Shown here in pieces: positions 37,535 to 46,576 of a stretch of DNA of 64,000 nucleotides (its first letter is position 1; every line of letters starts with the position of its first letter). Position numbers and translations under genes: made by a program. The DNA is from Polymorphobacter megasporae (GTDB lineage: Bacteria; Pseudomonadota; Alphaproteobacteria; Sphingomonadales; Sphingomonadaceae), in assembly GCF_018982885.2 (NCBI RefSeq), contig NZ_CP081848.1, positions 1,116,001 to 1,180,000 on the forward strand, in the 5' to 3' direction. Under the pieces are notes generated by a model. That model searched no databases, was not told the DNA's origin, and was given only the letters and a program-made list of their open reading frames with translations.

Positions 37535-39138
37535 GCCGCGCCTCCTTGGCCGCCCTTGGGGGTCTTCAGCAGGAACACGACCGGCGCGACGCACAAGGTG
37601 AAGATCATCAGATCCGCGAAGACGTCGAGATAGCCCATCATCGACGCCTGCCGCTGAACGATCTGGTAGAGTTGCCCAAGCGCGGCCTGCTGCGCCTGCC
37701 CTGCCGCCATGCCCGCATTGCGTAGCACCGACTCGATGTTCGACAACCCCGCCGGATAGTTCGGTGCGAGTGGATTGAGATGCTCGACCAGCCGCGACTG
37801 GTGGATCTGGGTGCGGTCGCTCAACACCGCCTGGCTCATCGCAATGCCGACCGACCCGCCGAGATTGCGGAAGACGTTGAGCAGCGACGACGCCTCCGAC
37901 GTCTGCTTCGGCTTGAGCCCGGTGTAGGCGGCGTTGGTGATCGGCACGAACAGGAAGGGCAGCGCGACCGCCTGGAACGCGCGCGACCATGCGACGGTGG
38001 CGAAGCTCGCATTGGTGTCGAGCGAGGTCAGGTGCCACAGCGCCGCCGCCGAGACGAGCAGCGCCCCGCCGAGCAGCAGCCGGACGTCGACCTTGCCGAC
38101 CATGCGGCCAACGATCGGTACCGCGCAGACCGTCGCGATCCCGCCCGCGGTCATCGCCAGTCCGGCGTTGGTCGCGGTGTAATGGAACACCTGCTGGAGC
38201 ATCTGCGGGATCAGCTGGGTCGAGCCGAACAGGATCACACCGGTGGTGAACATCACCGCGAGCACGGCGGCGAAATTGCGGTTCGCCATCAGCCGGAGGT
38301 TGACGATCGGATCCTTGCGCGTGGTTTCCCAGATAACGAGAAAGGCGATCGCGACCGCCGCGACGATGGCGGTTGCGGTAATGAAGCCGCTGCCGAACCA
38401 GTCGTCGCGTTCGCCGCGATCGAGGAACAGTTCGAGGCTGCCGAGGCCGATCGCGACGAGCAGGAAGCCAACCCAGTCGACGCTGATGCCCTTTTTTAAC
38501 AGCGCCTTGCGGTCTTCGACCAAGGCCTTGGGCTCGTCGACGAAGGTGCCGACGAGGAACAGCGACAGCGCTCCGACGGGCACGTTGATCAGGAAGATCC
38601 AGTGCCATGAATAGCTGTCGGTAACCCAGCCGCCAATCGTCGGCCCGAGCACCGGCGCGACGATGATGACGAAGGCGTAGGCGGCGAACGCCTGCCCGCG
38701 CTTGGCTGGCGGGAATGTGTCGGCGAGCATCGACTGCTCGGACGGGGCGAGTCCGCCGCCGCCGATCCCCTGGAGGATGCGCGCGATGATCAGCGTCTGG
38801 ATGTTCGGGGAGATGCCGCACAGGAACGACGCCGCGGTGAACAGCACGACCGACAGCATGTAGTAGCGCTTCCGGCCGATGACGTTCGACAGCCACCCCG
38901 AGATCGGGATGATGATCGCGTTCGACACGAGATAGCTCGTCAGGACCCATGTCGATTCGTCGGGGGACACCGACAGGCTGCCCCCGATGTGGTCGAGGCT
39001 GACGTTGGCGATCGCGGTGTCGAGCACCTCCATGAAGGTCGCGATCGAGATCACGCCGACAATCAGCCACGGCGAGCGATTGCCCGCCGCCGATCGCGAC
39101 GCGTCCCAGCCGCCGCCACCGCCGCCCGGTCCGGCCAA
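37531..39138 (-). CDS. emrB: EmrB-like DHA2-family MFS efflux permease
   Basis: About 535 residues with fourteen hydrophobic segments. FMEVLDTAIANVSLDHIGGSL is the DHA2 signature in TM1, SGWLSNVIGRKRYYMLS the loop 2-3 motif, and RILQGIGGGGLAPSEQSML and GPTIGGWVTDSYSWHWIFLINVPVG motif C. It exports hydrophobic toxins by proton antiport together with the EmrA-like adaptor. The start is a TTG at 39138, just after the emrA stop at 39140, with AAGG upstream; a frame open to 39330 would overlap emrA and has no homology. Confidence 0.92.
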   Translation of the reverse strand: MAGPGGGGGGWDASRSAAGNRSPWLIVGVISIATFMEVLDTAIANVSLDHIGGSLSVSPDESTWVLTSYLVSNAIIIPISGWLSNVIGRKRYYMLSVVLFTAASFLCGISPNIQTLIIARILQGIGGGGLAPSEQSMLADTFPPAKRGQAFAAYAFVIIVAPVLGPTIGGWVTDSYSWHWIFLINVPVGALSLFLVGTFVDEPKALVEDRKALLKKGISVDWVGFLLVAIGLGSLELFLDRGERDDWFGSGFITATAIVAAVAIAFLVIWETTRKDPIVNLRLMANRNFAAVLAVMFTTGVILFGSTQLIPQMLQQVFHYTATNAGLAMTAGGIATVCAVPIVGRMVGKVDVRLLLGGALLVSAAALWHLTSLDTNASFATVAWSRAFQAVALPFLFVPITNAAYTGLKPKQTSEASSLLNVFRNLGGSVGIAMSQAVLSDRTQIHQSRLVEHLNPLAPNYPAGLSNIESVLRNAGMAAGQAQQAALGQLYQIVQRQASMMGYLDVFADLMIFTLCVAPVVFLLKTPKGGQGGAA

Positions 39139-39139
39139 C

Positions 39140-40381
39140 TCAGCGGACCTTGACGCGCGGGACGACCGACATGCCGGGGCCGACAGGATACGACTGGATA
39201 CCGGGCGAATCGATCGAGATGCGAACCGGCACGCGCTGGACGACCTTGACGAAGTTGCCCGTCGCGTTCTCGGCGGGAAGCAATTGAAACGCCTGTCCCG
39301 CGCCGCGTTGGAACGATTCGACATGGCCATGGAAAGCGACGTCGGGAACGGTGTCGATCGTGATGTCGACCGGCTGGCCGACGCGCATCAGCTTGAGCTG
39401 GGTTTCCTTGAAGTTCGCCGTGATCCACAATTTGAGCGGCACGATCGCGAGCATTTCCTGCCCCGGCTGGACGTACGACCCCGGCGAGACGTTGCGGTTG
39501 GTCACCCTGCCGACGATCGGCGCGATGATCCGGCTATTGGCGAGATCGACCCCCGTCGCCGCGACCTGTGCGTCGGCGGCACCGATCGCAGTACGGTCGC
39601 CGACGACCTGCGCGCGACTGGCCTTGACCTGCGCCTGCGCCTGCGTGACCTGGCGGATCGCGGCATCGCGGCGGCCGCGCGCCGAATTGACCGCCTGGAC
39701 CGCGGCATCGACCTGCTGCGCGGCAACGGCGGCGGGATCGATCGCCTGTGCCGTACGGTAGCGGGCAAGGTCGGCGAGCGCCTTGTCGAGATCGGCCTGC
39801 GGCTGGATGACGTTCGCCCGCGCCGCTGCGACCTGCGCCAGCGAGACGCCGACCTGTGCCTGCGCCTCGACCACGGTTGCGCGCGCCTGCTTCGCCTGCG
39901 CGACGAGGCCCTCATATTTGGCCTGCGGCTGAGCGGTGTCGATCACCGCGAGCAGTTCACGCGGGCCGACGATCTGGTTGTCGTCGACCAGCACCTGCCG
40001 GACGATGCCAGAAACCTGCGGTGCGACGCGAACGATGTGCCCGTCGATATAGGCATCGTCGGTCGACTCGTACTGCCGCGCGTCGAGCCAATAGAGCACG
40101 CCGCCGACGATCGCCGCGATCAGGACGACCGCGATCCCGAGCAGGAGGAGGGGGCGTTCCTTGAGCGGCTTCGGCGGCGGATCACCGTCGTCCTTCTTCT
40201 CGCCATCCTTGTTCTCGTCGCCGTCTTTAGCGCCATCCTTCTTCGCGCCGTCGGCACCGCCGTCGCCGTCACGCTTGCCGTCCTGTCCGGCATCGTCGGG
40301 CTTGCTGTCGTCGCCCTTGGACGACGGCCGCGCGGTATCCTCGGGCTTGTCGCCAGAATCGGAGTTTTCGGAAGGAGTCAT
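39140..40381 (-). CDS. emrA: EmrA-like membrane fusion protein (HlyD family)
   Basis: 413 residues. A disordered, highly charged cytoplasmic tail of about 75 residues (many Asp, Lys, Gly) is followed by one transmembrane helix (LLLLGIAVVLIAAIVGGVLYW), the lipoyl-like half motif QYESTDDAYIDGHIVRVAPQVSG typical of EmrA, a long coiled-coil hairpin (about 150-275) and the second half NRNVSPGSYVQPGQEMLAIVP. It bridges the inner-membrane pump and the outer-membrane duct. It is divergent from marR, 37 bases away, over a 12-bp palindrome. Confidence 0.94.
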   Translation of the reverse strand: MTPSENSDSGDKPEDTARPSSKGDDSKPDDAGQDGKRDGDGGADGAKKDGAKDGDENKDGEKKDDGDPPPKPLKERPLLLLGIAVVLIAAIVGGVLYWLDARQYESTDDAYIDGHIVRVAPQVSGIVRQVLVDDNQIVGPRELLAVIDTAQPQAKYEGLVAQAKQARATVVEAQAQVGVSLAQVAAARANVIQPQADLDKALADLARYRTAQAIDPAAVAAQQVDAAVQAVNSARGRRDAAIRQVTQAQAQVKASRAQVVGDRTAIGAADAQVAATGVDLANSRIIAPIVGRVTNRNVSPGSYVQPGQEMLAIVPLKLWITANFKETQLKLMRVGQPVDITIDTVPDVAFHGHVESFQRGAGQAFQLLPAENATGNFVKVVQRVPVRISIDSPGIQSYPVGPGMSVVPRVKVR

Positions 40382-40391
40382 GCTGGCTTTC

Positions 40392-40403
40392 TAAACGCGT
40401 TTA
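40392..40403. promoter_or_regulatory. 12-bp palindrome, candidate MarR operator
   Basis: TAAACGCGTTTA is a perfect palindrome in the 37-base gap between the divergent emrA and marR starts. A TATGAT hexamer at 40402-40407 could be the marR -10 element, overlapping the palindrome. MarR proteins typically bind such palindromes between themselves and the pump they control. Confidence 0.65.
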
Positions 40404-40418
40404 TGATATCCAACAAGC

Positions 40419-40898
40419 ATGAACGCCGCCACAATCACGGAATTGTTCGCGACTGCGAGAATGCAACGTCCCGAAGACGCGATCGGCTGCCTGTTGTGGC
40501 GCGTCGCGCACCGGCACCAGCGCGAGATGGACCGCGCGCTCGCCGACATCGACCTGACGCATCTCCAGTTCGTCGCGCTCGTCCAGACGGCGTGGCTTAG
40601 TCGCGACGGAGCGACGGTGACGCAACCCGATCTCGCCGCGCTGAGCAACATTCACCCGATGCAGTTATCAAACCTGCTCAAGGCCTTGGCTGAAAAGTCG
40701 CTGATCTCCCGCCCGCGCAGCCCGACCGATTCGCGGATCAAGCAGGTCGTGCTGACCCCCGCCGGGCTTGCCGCCTTGGCGGAGGCGATGCCGCGCGCGA
40801 GCGGCCACCAGCAGCGTTTTTTCGACGACGTGCCGAAAGCCGGCCCCTTGCGCGAGGCACTGCGGCAGATCGTAGCAAGCTGGGGCGACGACCCTTAA
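40419..40898 (+). CDS. MarR-family transcriptional regulator
   Basis: 159 residues with the MarR winged helix: LTHLQFVALVQTAWLS, TQPDLAALSNIHPMQLSNLLKALAEKSLISRPRSPTDSRIKQVVLTPAG. The wing motif with DSR is intact. Members are usually repressors relieved by small lipophilic compounds. Divergent placement beside emrAB and the shared palindrome make it the likely repressor of the efflux operon. Its stop overlaps that of the converging TPR-like gene. Confidence 0.93.
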   Translation: MNAATITELFATARMQRPEDAIGCLLWRVAHRHQREMDRALADIDLTHLQFVALVQTAWLSRDGATVTQPDLAALSNIHPMQLSNLLKALAEKSLISRPRSPTDSRIKQVVLTPAGLAALAEAMPRASGHQQRFFDDVPKAGPLREALRQIVASWGDDP

Positions 40899-41653
40899 GC
40901 GGCGAGTTTGCCGAACGGTAACAGCTTGCGCGCCTGCGCCTGCGCACCCTTGAAGTCGCCCGCCGTCAGCGGCGGGATGACCTGCGCCACCGCCTTCTTG
41001 AGCAGTGATTCATACACATCGCGCGCCGGATCACGCGCCGCCATCTGGAGCACCTGCAGCGCGCGCGGAGCATTGTCAGGTCCCATGTCGAGCAGGGTCA
41101 GGCCATAGAACGCCGCATGAACCGGGTTCTTCGGGTCCTTGGTAAGCGCGGTCTCGAAGTCGGCGATCGCGACCTTGGTGTTCGCCCCCAACAAGGTGCC
41201 CGCAAGGAACTTGCCGATCGTCGACACTGCGCCCGCATGCCACCCGCCGAGCGAGGCCCAGGCGAGGCCGTTCGACGGATCGCGTGCGAGAACCGCCTCC
41301 ATCCGGCTGCGCGTCTCCTTCGCCAGTCCGGGCGACTTGGCGAGCTTGCCGCGATACCCGACCGCCGTCGCCTTCTGGAGTTGTGCGTCGAGGTCGTTCG
41401 GCGCGAGTTGCAGCGCCGCGTCGAAGTCATGGTCGGCCTGGTCGATCAGCGTCTTCGCCTTGTCGCGATCGACCGTGTCGAAGCTGGCAACAATGATCGC
41501 CGCGCGTCCGGCAAGAACCAGCGATGCCGCAGTTCCCTCGGAGCGTCCCGCCGTCGCCGCTTCGTTGAAACGACCGTCATGAAACAGCGTCGCTGCCGAG
41601 GCGAATGCGGCGGTCGACGTCGACAGCAGCAGCGCTGCCAGCAGGGATTTCAT
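40895..41653 (-). CDS. Exported TPR-like protein, unknown function
   Basis: About 252 residues. A signal peptide (MKSLLAALLLSTSTAAFASA) is followed by alpha-helical repeats (FDAALQLAPNDLDAQLQKATAVGYRG, FETALTKDPKNPVHAAFYGLTLLDMG) that read as degenerate TPRs. TPR proteins mediate protein contacts; no partner is evident. The ATG at 41653 shares one base with the lysS stop (TGATG); a GTG at 41656 is also possible. It is probably co-transcribed with lysS. Confidence 0.7.
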   Translation of the reverse strand: MKSLLAALLLSTSTAAFASAATLFHDGRFNEAATAGRSEGTAASLVLAGRAAIIVASFDTVDRDKAKTLIDQADHDFDAALQLAPNDLDAQLQKATAVGYRGKLAKSPGLAKETRSRMEAVLARDPSNGLAWASLGGWHAGAVSTIGKFLAGTLLGANTKVAIADFETALTKDPKNPVHAAFYGLTLLDMGPDNAPRALQVLQMAARDPARDVYESLLKKAVAQVIPPLTAGDFKGAQAQARKLLPFGKLAA

Positions 41654-43224
41654 CACGTTAACGACTCCGCAATCAGGCCCCGCGCACCCTCCAACCCGTA
41701 AAGGGCGATAAACGATCCCATCCGTGGGCCATTACTGGTTCCGAGCAGGGTTTCGTACAGCGCCTTGAACCAGTCGCGCAGCGGGTCGAAACCCGCCGCC
41801 TTGCCGGCTTCGTAGACTTCGTTCTGATACGCCTCGGCGTCGGCTCCCGGCCCGATCGCCGCGAGCCGCGCGTCGAGATCGGCGAGCGCGTTAGCTTCGC
41901 GGGCATCGGGCTTGCGCCGCGCCAGCGTCGGCACGACGAAGTCGCGCGCATACCGGATCGCGTAATTGACCAGTGCGTCGAGTTCGGGATGCGTCGCCGC
42001 GCTCGTCCCCGGGAACGACCGCGAGACATACCCCCACAGCACCGCGGGGTCGCTCGTCCCCGCCACCGTGACAAGGTTGAGCAGCAGCCCGAAGGTCAGC
42101 GGCAGGTCGATCGCCGGCGGGTCGCCGCCATGCAAATGGAACGCCGGGTTGCCGAGCCGTTGGTCGACCGGCTGCCCCGGATACGCCGCGGCGAAGGCGA
42201 AATATTCGTCGACCGCCTTGGGGATGACGTCGAAATGCAGCCGCTTCGCCTTGCGCGGCGACTGGTACATGTACAGCGCAAGGCTTTCGGGCGCGGCGTA
42301 CTCGAGCCATTCGTCGACCCCGAGCCCGTTGCCCTTCGACTTCGAAATCTTGCCCCCGGCGGCATCGAGGAACAGTTCATAGTTGAACCCCTCGGGCGGC
42401 TTCGCGCCCAAAATCCGCGCGATCCGCCCCGACAGCGTCACCGAGTCGATCAGGTCCTTGCCCGCCATCTCGTAATCGACCCCGAGCGCGACCCAGCGCA
42501 TCGCCCAGTCGACCTTCCACTGAAGCTTGCAATGGCCGCCGGTGACCGGAACGGTGACGGTGTCGCCGGTCACCGGGTCGGCGTAGCTCACCGTCCCAGC
42601 ATCGGCGTCGCGCGCGGTCAGCGGTACCTGCAGCACGATCCCGGTGCGCGGGCAAAGCGGCAGGAACGGCGCATAGGTCGCGCGCCGGTCGGGGCCGAGC
42701 GTTGGCAGGATCACCCCCATCACCGCGTCGTAATTCGCCAGCACCTTGAGTAAAGTCGCGTCGAACATGCCGCCGCGATAGCAATCGGTCGATGACATGA
42801 ATTCATAGTCGAAACCGAAACGGTCGAGGAAGGCGCGCAGCCGGGCATTGTTATGCGCGCCAAGGCTCGCGTGCGTCCCGAACGGATCGGGCACCGCCGA
42901 CAACGGCTGGCCGAGGTGGGCGCGCAGCATCTCCTGCTCGGGCAGATTGTCGGGCACCTTGCGGAAGCCGTCCATGTCGTCGGAAAACGCGACGAGCCGC
43001 GTCGGCACGTCGGACAGCACGGCGAACGCCCGCCGCACCATCGTCGTCCGAACGACCTCGCCGAAGGTACCGATATGCGGCAGCCCCGATGGGCCATAGC
43101 CGGTTTCGAACAGCACATGCCCTTTCGCCGGCCCCCCCGGATAGCGGTCGAGCAGCTTGCGCGCCTCCTCGAATGGCCACGCCTTGTTGGTCATGGCAGC
43201 GGTGCGAATATCGGTGTCGGTCAT
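41653..43224 (-). CDS. lysS: Class I lysyl-tRNA synthetase
   Basis: About 523 residues. This is the class I (archaeal-type, LysK-like) LysRS, not the common class II enzyme. The HIGH-type motif is GPSGLPHIGTFGEV (HIG at 50-52) and the KMSKS-type motif is GKISKSKGNGLG. The Rossmann core and C-terminal helical anticodon-binding region are complete. It attaches lysine to tRNA-Lys. Class I LysRS is established in many alphaproteobacteria. I start it at ATG 43224 (MTDTDIRTAAMTNKAWPF); ATG 43194 is an alternative. Confidence 0.94.
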   Translation of the reverse strand: MTDTDIRTAAMTNKAWPFEEARKLLDRYPGGPAKGHVLFETGYGPSGLPHIGTFGEVVRTTMVRRAFAVLSDVPTRLVAFSDDMDGFRKVPDNLPEQEMLRAHLGQPLSAVPDPFGTHASLGAHNNARLRAFLDRFGFDYEFMSSTDCYRGGMFDATLLKVLANYDAVMGVILPTLGPDRRATYAPFLPLCPRTGIVLQVPLTARDADAGTVSYADPVTGDTVTVPVTGGHCKLQWKVDWAMRWVALGVDYEMAGKDLIDSVTLSGRIARILGAKPPEGFNYELFLDAAGGKISKSKGNGLGVDEWLEYAAPESLALYMYQSPRKAKRLHFDVIPKAVDEYFAFAAAYPGQPVDQRLGNPAFHLHGGDPPAIDLPLTFGLLLNLVTVAGTSDPAVLWGYVSRSFPGTSAATHPELDALVNYAIRYARDFVVPTLARRKPDAREANALADLDARLAAIGPGADAEAYQNEVYEAGKAAGFDPLRDWFKALYETLLGTSNGPRMGSFIALYGLEGARGLIAESLT

Positions 43225-43393
43225 TGCGGGTGTGTCAACAATTATGACGGGGGAGGCAAGGGGCGGGGTCACCGCAACGTCGAGCACGTCGCGGCAAGCG
43301 CTGCGAGAATATCGGTGCTGCCGGGCTTTCATCTTGGCAGACCGAGGGCGCCGTGCTTTCCTGCATTACGACCAAGCCGATCGGGGGATTAGC

Positions 43394-44905
43394 ATGACGA
43401 CGACGACCGACCGACGGACGATCCTCAAGGGCGCGGCGCTCGGGGCGGCGCTGGCAATCCCGGGTGCGGTGCTCGCCGATGCCGATCCCGCGCTGCGTCG
43501 CGCGGTCGCGGCCGGACACGACGCCGCGATCCGGCGGCTGCGCGACTGGATCGCGCTGCCGACGATCGCCGCCGAAAAGCGCAACATCGAGGAGGGCTGC
43601 AAATACATGATGCAGCTCGCGACCGATGCCGGCTTCGAACACGTCGAGCGGGTGCCGACCGACGGCGTACCCGGGGTGTTCGCGACGATGGACAACGGCG
43701 CGAAGAAGACGCTCGCGCTGTATTTCATGTACGACGTCAAGCAGTTCGACCCCGCCGAATGGTCGTCGCCGCCGCTTGAGGGGAAGATCGTCGACCGGCC
43801 TGGGCTCGGCAAGGTCATGATCGGCCGTGGTGCGACCAACCAGAAGGGGCCCGAGGCGGTCGTTCTCGCGGCGCTTCATGCGTACAAGGCCGCCGGGCGC
43901 AAGCCGCCGGTCAACCTTGTCCTCGTCGCCGAGGGCGAGGAGGAGATCGGCTCGCCGCATTTCCCGCAGATCGTCCGGCGCCCCGACATTCTTGCCGCGC
44001 TCAAGCCGTGCGTCGGCGCGATCATTCCGTCGGGGTGGCAAAACCCGGTCGACGGCGGCGTCGTCGTCAACCTCGGCGCGAAGGGCATCGTCGAACTCGA
44101 ACTCGTCGCGTCAGGCGAGAAATGGGGGCGCGGGCCGGCGAAGGACCTCCATTCGAGCAACAAGGCGATCGTCGACAGCCCGGCGTGGCACCTTGTCGAG
44201 GCGCTCGCGACTTTGGTCAGCGCCGACGGCAACACACCCGTCATCGACGGCTGGTTCGACCGCGTCCGCCCGCTTACGGCGCGCGAAAAGGCGCTGATCG
44301 CGGACTCGGCGGCGAAGCGTGATCCGGCGGAGGCGATGCGCGGCATGGGCATCAAGCATTTCGTCGGCGACCTCAGCTGGCCGCAGGTGCTCGAACGCGA
44401 AGCAGCGATGCCGACGGTCAACATCGAGGGGCTCGTCGCGGGCTATACCGGCCCCGGCGGCAAGACGATCCTGCCGTCGCGCGCGGTCGCCAAGCTCGAT
44501 CTGCGCCTCGTGCCCGGCCAGACGAAGGACGACTGCGTCACCAAGCTCAAGGCGCATCTCGCCAGGCGCGGCTTCGGCGACATCGAGGTCAATGTCAGCG
44601 GCGGCTACGACCCGACCGAGACGAGCGAATCCTCGACGCTGATCAGGGCCGAACTCGCATCCTACGCCCGCGCCGGGGTCAAGACATCGGTCTATCCGCG
44701 CCTGTCGGGGTCGTGGCCGGGGTTCGTCTTCACCTCGCCGCCGGTGTCGCTGCCCGCCGGCCAGTTCGGCTTCGGGCACGGCAACGGCGCCCACGCGCCC
44801 GACGAATATATGCTGATCGACAGCAGCAACCCGAAGGTCCTCGGCTTCGACGACGCCACGCTCGGCTTTATCGATTTCTTTGCGGAAGTCGCTGCAGTCG
44901 GCTGA
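43394..44905 (+). CDS. Exported M20-family metallohydrolase with altered metal site
   Basis: 503 residues. The N-terminus MTTTTDRRTILKGAALGAAL, with RR before a hydrophobic run, looks like a Tat signal. The body is M20/M28-like: GEEEIGS at 181-187 holds the catalytic and metal Glu residues, and GNGAHAPDEY the last His. However, the canonical first metal motif GHxD is FMYD (Met112 in place of His), and the bridging Asp in ADDKG is Asn149 in ATNQKG. Two of the five usual zinc ligands are thus replaced. It may bind one metal or act differently. It starts at ATG 43394, divergent from lysS. Confidence 0.85.
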   Translation: MTTTTDRRTILKGAALGAALAIPGAVLADADPALRRAVAAGHDAAIRRLRDWIALPTIAAEKRNIEEGCKYMMQLATDAGFEHVERVPTDGVPGVFATMDNGAKKTLALYFMYDVKQFDPAEWSSPPLEGKIVDRPGLGKVMIGRGATNQKGPEAVVLAALHAYKAAGRKPPVNLVLVAEGEEEIGSPHFPQIVRRPDILAALKPCVGAIIPSGWQNPVDGGVVVNLGAKGIVELELVASGEKWGRGPAKDLHSSNKAIVDSPAWHLVEALATLVSADGNTPVIDGWFDRVRPLTAREKALIADSAAKRDPAEAMRGMGIKHFVGDLSWPQVLEREAAMPTVNIEGLVAGYTGPGGKTILPSRAVAKLDLRLVPGQTKDDCVTKLKAHLARRGFGDIEVNVSGGYDPTETSESSTLIRAELASYARAGVKTSVYPRLSGSWPGFVFTSPPVSLPAGQFGFGHGNGAHAPDEYMLIDSSNPKVLGFDDATLGFIDFFAEVAAVG

Positions 44906-44941
44906 GGCGGCCGCAGGGGGCGCGTCCGACCGCCTTCACTG

Positions 44942-45523
44942 TTACCGCGCCGGAGGCGCGGTGAGGGAACCGAGACGCGCGGAGATGCGCGCGAGGCCGG
45001 CGGCGGCGCACGCCTCGTCCTTGTCACCGCCCGGAGCCCCGCCGACGCCGACCGCGCCGATGGCCTCGCCGTCGACCTTCACTGCCACCGCACCGGCAAG
45101 GAGCAGTATGTCGGGGAGCGTCGCGAAGGCTCCGGCGGCGGGGCTGACGCGAAGCGCAGCGACGCCGTCGCTCAGCCGGTCGAACCCGAAAACGGGCCCG
45201 AGCGTCACCTGGGTGTAAGCCTTGCGGAAGCTGGAGTCGCGGGTGTGGATCGTGCTGTGGTCGCCCTTCAGCTGGACGCGAACCACGCCCTCGGCATCGA
45301 CCACCGTCACGGTCACGGGCCAGCCCCGCCGGGCGCAGACATGCACCGCCTCGCTCGCCGCCTCGACCGCGAGGTCGAGCGGGAGGATGCGGTCGGCGTG
45401 CTGGACTTGGGCGATGGCTGGCGCGGCGCCAGCAAGGAGCGCAGCGGCTGCCAGCATCGTTGCGCGGCTCACCCGTGCCCCGGCAACCGGCGTTCGGGAC
45501 GCGTTGTGGGTGGTCTGGGTCAC
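44942..45523 (-). CDS. Exported heme-binding/GlcG-HbpS family protein
   Basis: 193 residues: a long N-region with RVSRATMLAAAALLAGAAPAIAQ as export signal, then a HbpS/GlcG (DUF336) domain with LDLAVEAASEAVHVCARRGWPVTVTVVDAEGVV and GAVAVKVDGEAIGAVGVGGAPGGDKDEACAAAG. HbpS proteins bind heme or degradation products; others accompany oxidoreductases. The GTG at 45523 has GAGGA 7-8 bases upstream and is my choice; ATG 45457 is also possible. It converges with the M20 gene and lies about 120 bases before the insertion sequence. Confidence 0.82.
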   Translation of the reverse strand: MTQTTHNASRTPVAGARVSRATMLAAAALLAGAAPAIAQVQHADRILPLDLAVEAASEAVHVCARRGWPVTVTVVDAEGVVRVQLKGDHSTIHTRDSSFRKAYTQVTLGPVFGFDRLSDGVAALRVSPAAGAFATLPDILLLAGAVAVKVDGEAIGAVGVGGAPGGDKDEACAAAGLARISARLGSLTAPPAR

Positions 45524-45645
45524 GGCGGGTTCCTCGATGTGGCCCGGCATCGCGCCGGTGACGACGGGGTATGAGCTTCCGCATCGAAGCAGTATCCGCT
45601 TAGATCGGGAGCTATGCTCCTGAAAAATGGAAGATAGCGGCCTTA

Positions 45646-45663
45646 GAGCCTGAACGAAAAGTA
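45646..45663 (+). repeat. Left terminal inverted repeat of the IS
   Basis: GAGCCTGAACGAAAAGTA. It pairs with the right end in 14 of 18 positions. Confidence 0.8.
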
Positions 45664-45722
45664 GTTGAGCGATACCAGTAGGTTGTGATTCACCGTCGTT
45701 GTCGAGACGATAGGAGAAGAAC

Positions 45723-46556
45723 TTGCCTTGGACTGATACCGCTCGCCGTCAGCATATGCGCAAGGGGGGGCGCTATCCAAGCGATTTACGGGATGCGGAA
45801 TGGGCGTTGATCGAGCCGCTGTTTCCGGCAGCCCGCAGCGGCGGGCGTCGTCGCACGACCTGCCTTCGGGCGGTGATGGATGCGATCATGTATATTGCGT
45901 CGAGCGGTTGCGCCTGGCGGATGCTGCCCAAATGCTTTCCGGCGACGTCGACAGTGCGCGGCTATTTCTACAGCTGGCGGGATAGTGGGCTGCTGACGAC
46001 AATCAACCACTTGCTGGTAATGGCAGCACGCGAACAGGCCGGCCGCGAGGCCTCACCCAGTGCTGGCGTTATCGACAGCCAATCGGTCAAAACAACGGAA
46101 AGCGGCGGAATTTGCGGCTATGACGCCGGCAAGAAGGTGAAGGGCCGCAAACGCCATATCATCACCGATACCTGCGGCTTTCTGGTGTTTATCCTGGTCC
46201 ATGCCGCCGACATTCAGGACCGCGACGGCGCTGTCGATGTCCTCAAAGCCATCCGTTTCCGTTTCCCGTTCCTGCGCCATGTGTTTGCCGATGGTGGCTA
46301 TGCCGGTGACAAACTCAAGGCCGCGCTTGAAGGCCATGGCAGCTGGACCCTCGAAATCATCAAGCGCTCCGATACCGCCAAGGGCTTTGTGCTTTTGCCC
46401 CGCCGTTGGGTTGTCGAGCGGACCTTCGCGTGGCTGGGCCGCTGCCGACGTCTCGCCAAAGACTGGGAGCGATCCATCGAAAGCGCCACGGCATGGGCAA
46501 CCATCGCCAGCATCCGAATGCTCACACGCAGAATCGCAAGGCTCTCAACTCATTGA
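45723..46556 (+). CDS. IS5-family DDE transposase
   Basis: 277 residues. The catalytic triad is Asp118 (GVIDSQSVKTTESGG), Asp190 (VFADGGYAGDKL) and Glu232 (RRWVVERTFAWLGRCRRLAKDWE), the DDE pattern of IS5-family transposases with the YREK-type C-terminal signature. The N-terminal DUF4096-type region is [23 protein letters not shown]. The start is a TTG at 45723 with AGGAG upstream, giving the family start MPWTD; ATG 45756 is internal. The frame is intact and appears functional. Confidence 0.93.
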   Translation: MPWTDTARRQHMRKGGRYPSDLRDAEWALIEPLFPAARSGGRRRTTCLRAVMDAIMYIASSGCAWRMLPKCFPATSTVRGYFYSWRDSGLLTTINHLLVMAAREQAGREASPSAGVIDSQSVKTTESGGICGYDAGKKVKGRKRHIITDTCGFLVFILVHAADIQDRDGAVDVLKAIRFRFPFLRHVFADGGYAGDKLKAALEGHGSWTLEIIKRSDTAKGFVLLPRRWVVERTFAWLGRCRRLAKDWERSIESATAWATIASIRMLTRRIARLSTH

Positions 46557-46558
46557 TG

Positions 46559-46576
46559 TACTTTTGAATCGGGCTC
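46559..46576 (-). repeat. Right terminal inverted repeat of the IS
   Basis: On the minus strand this reads GAGCCCGATTCAAAAGTA. TTA target duplication follows at 46577-46579. Confidence 0.8.

Larger units (their letters stand above)
45646..46576 (+). mobile_element. IS5-family insertion sequence (931 bp)
   Basis: The element is bounded by imperfect terminal inverted repeats: GAGCCTGAACGAAAAGTA on the left (45646-45663) and GAGCCCGATTCAAAAGTA read inward from 46576, 14 of 18 matching. A 3-base direct repeat TTA flanks it (45643-45645 and 46577-46579), as expected for IS5-family groups that duplicate TNA targets. One transposase gene fills it. Codon and base use are lower in GC than the flanks. 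It lies between genes and interrupts none that I can recognise. Confidence 0.85.
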
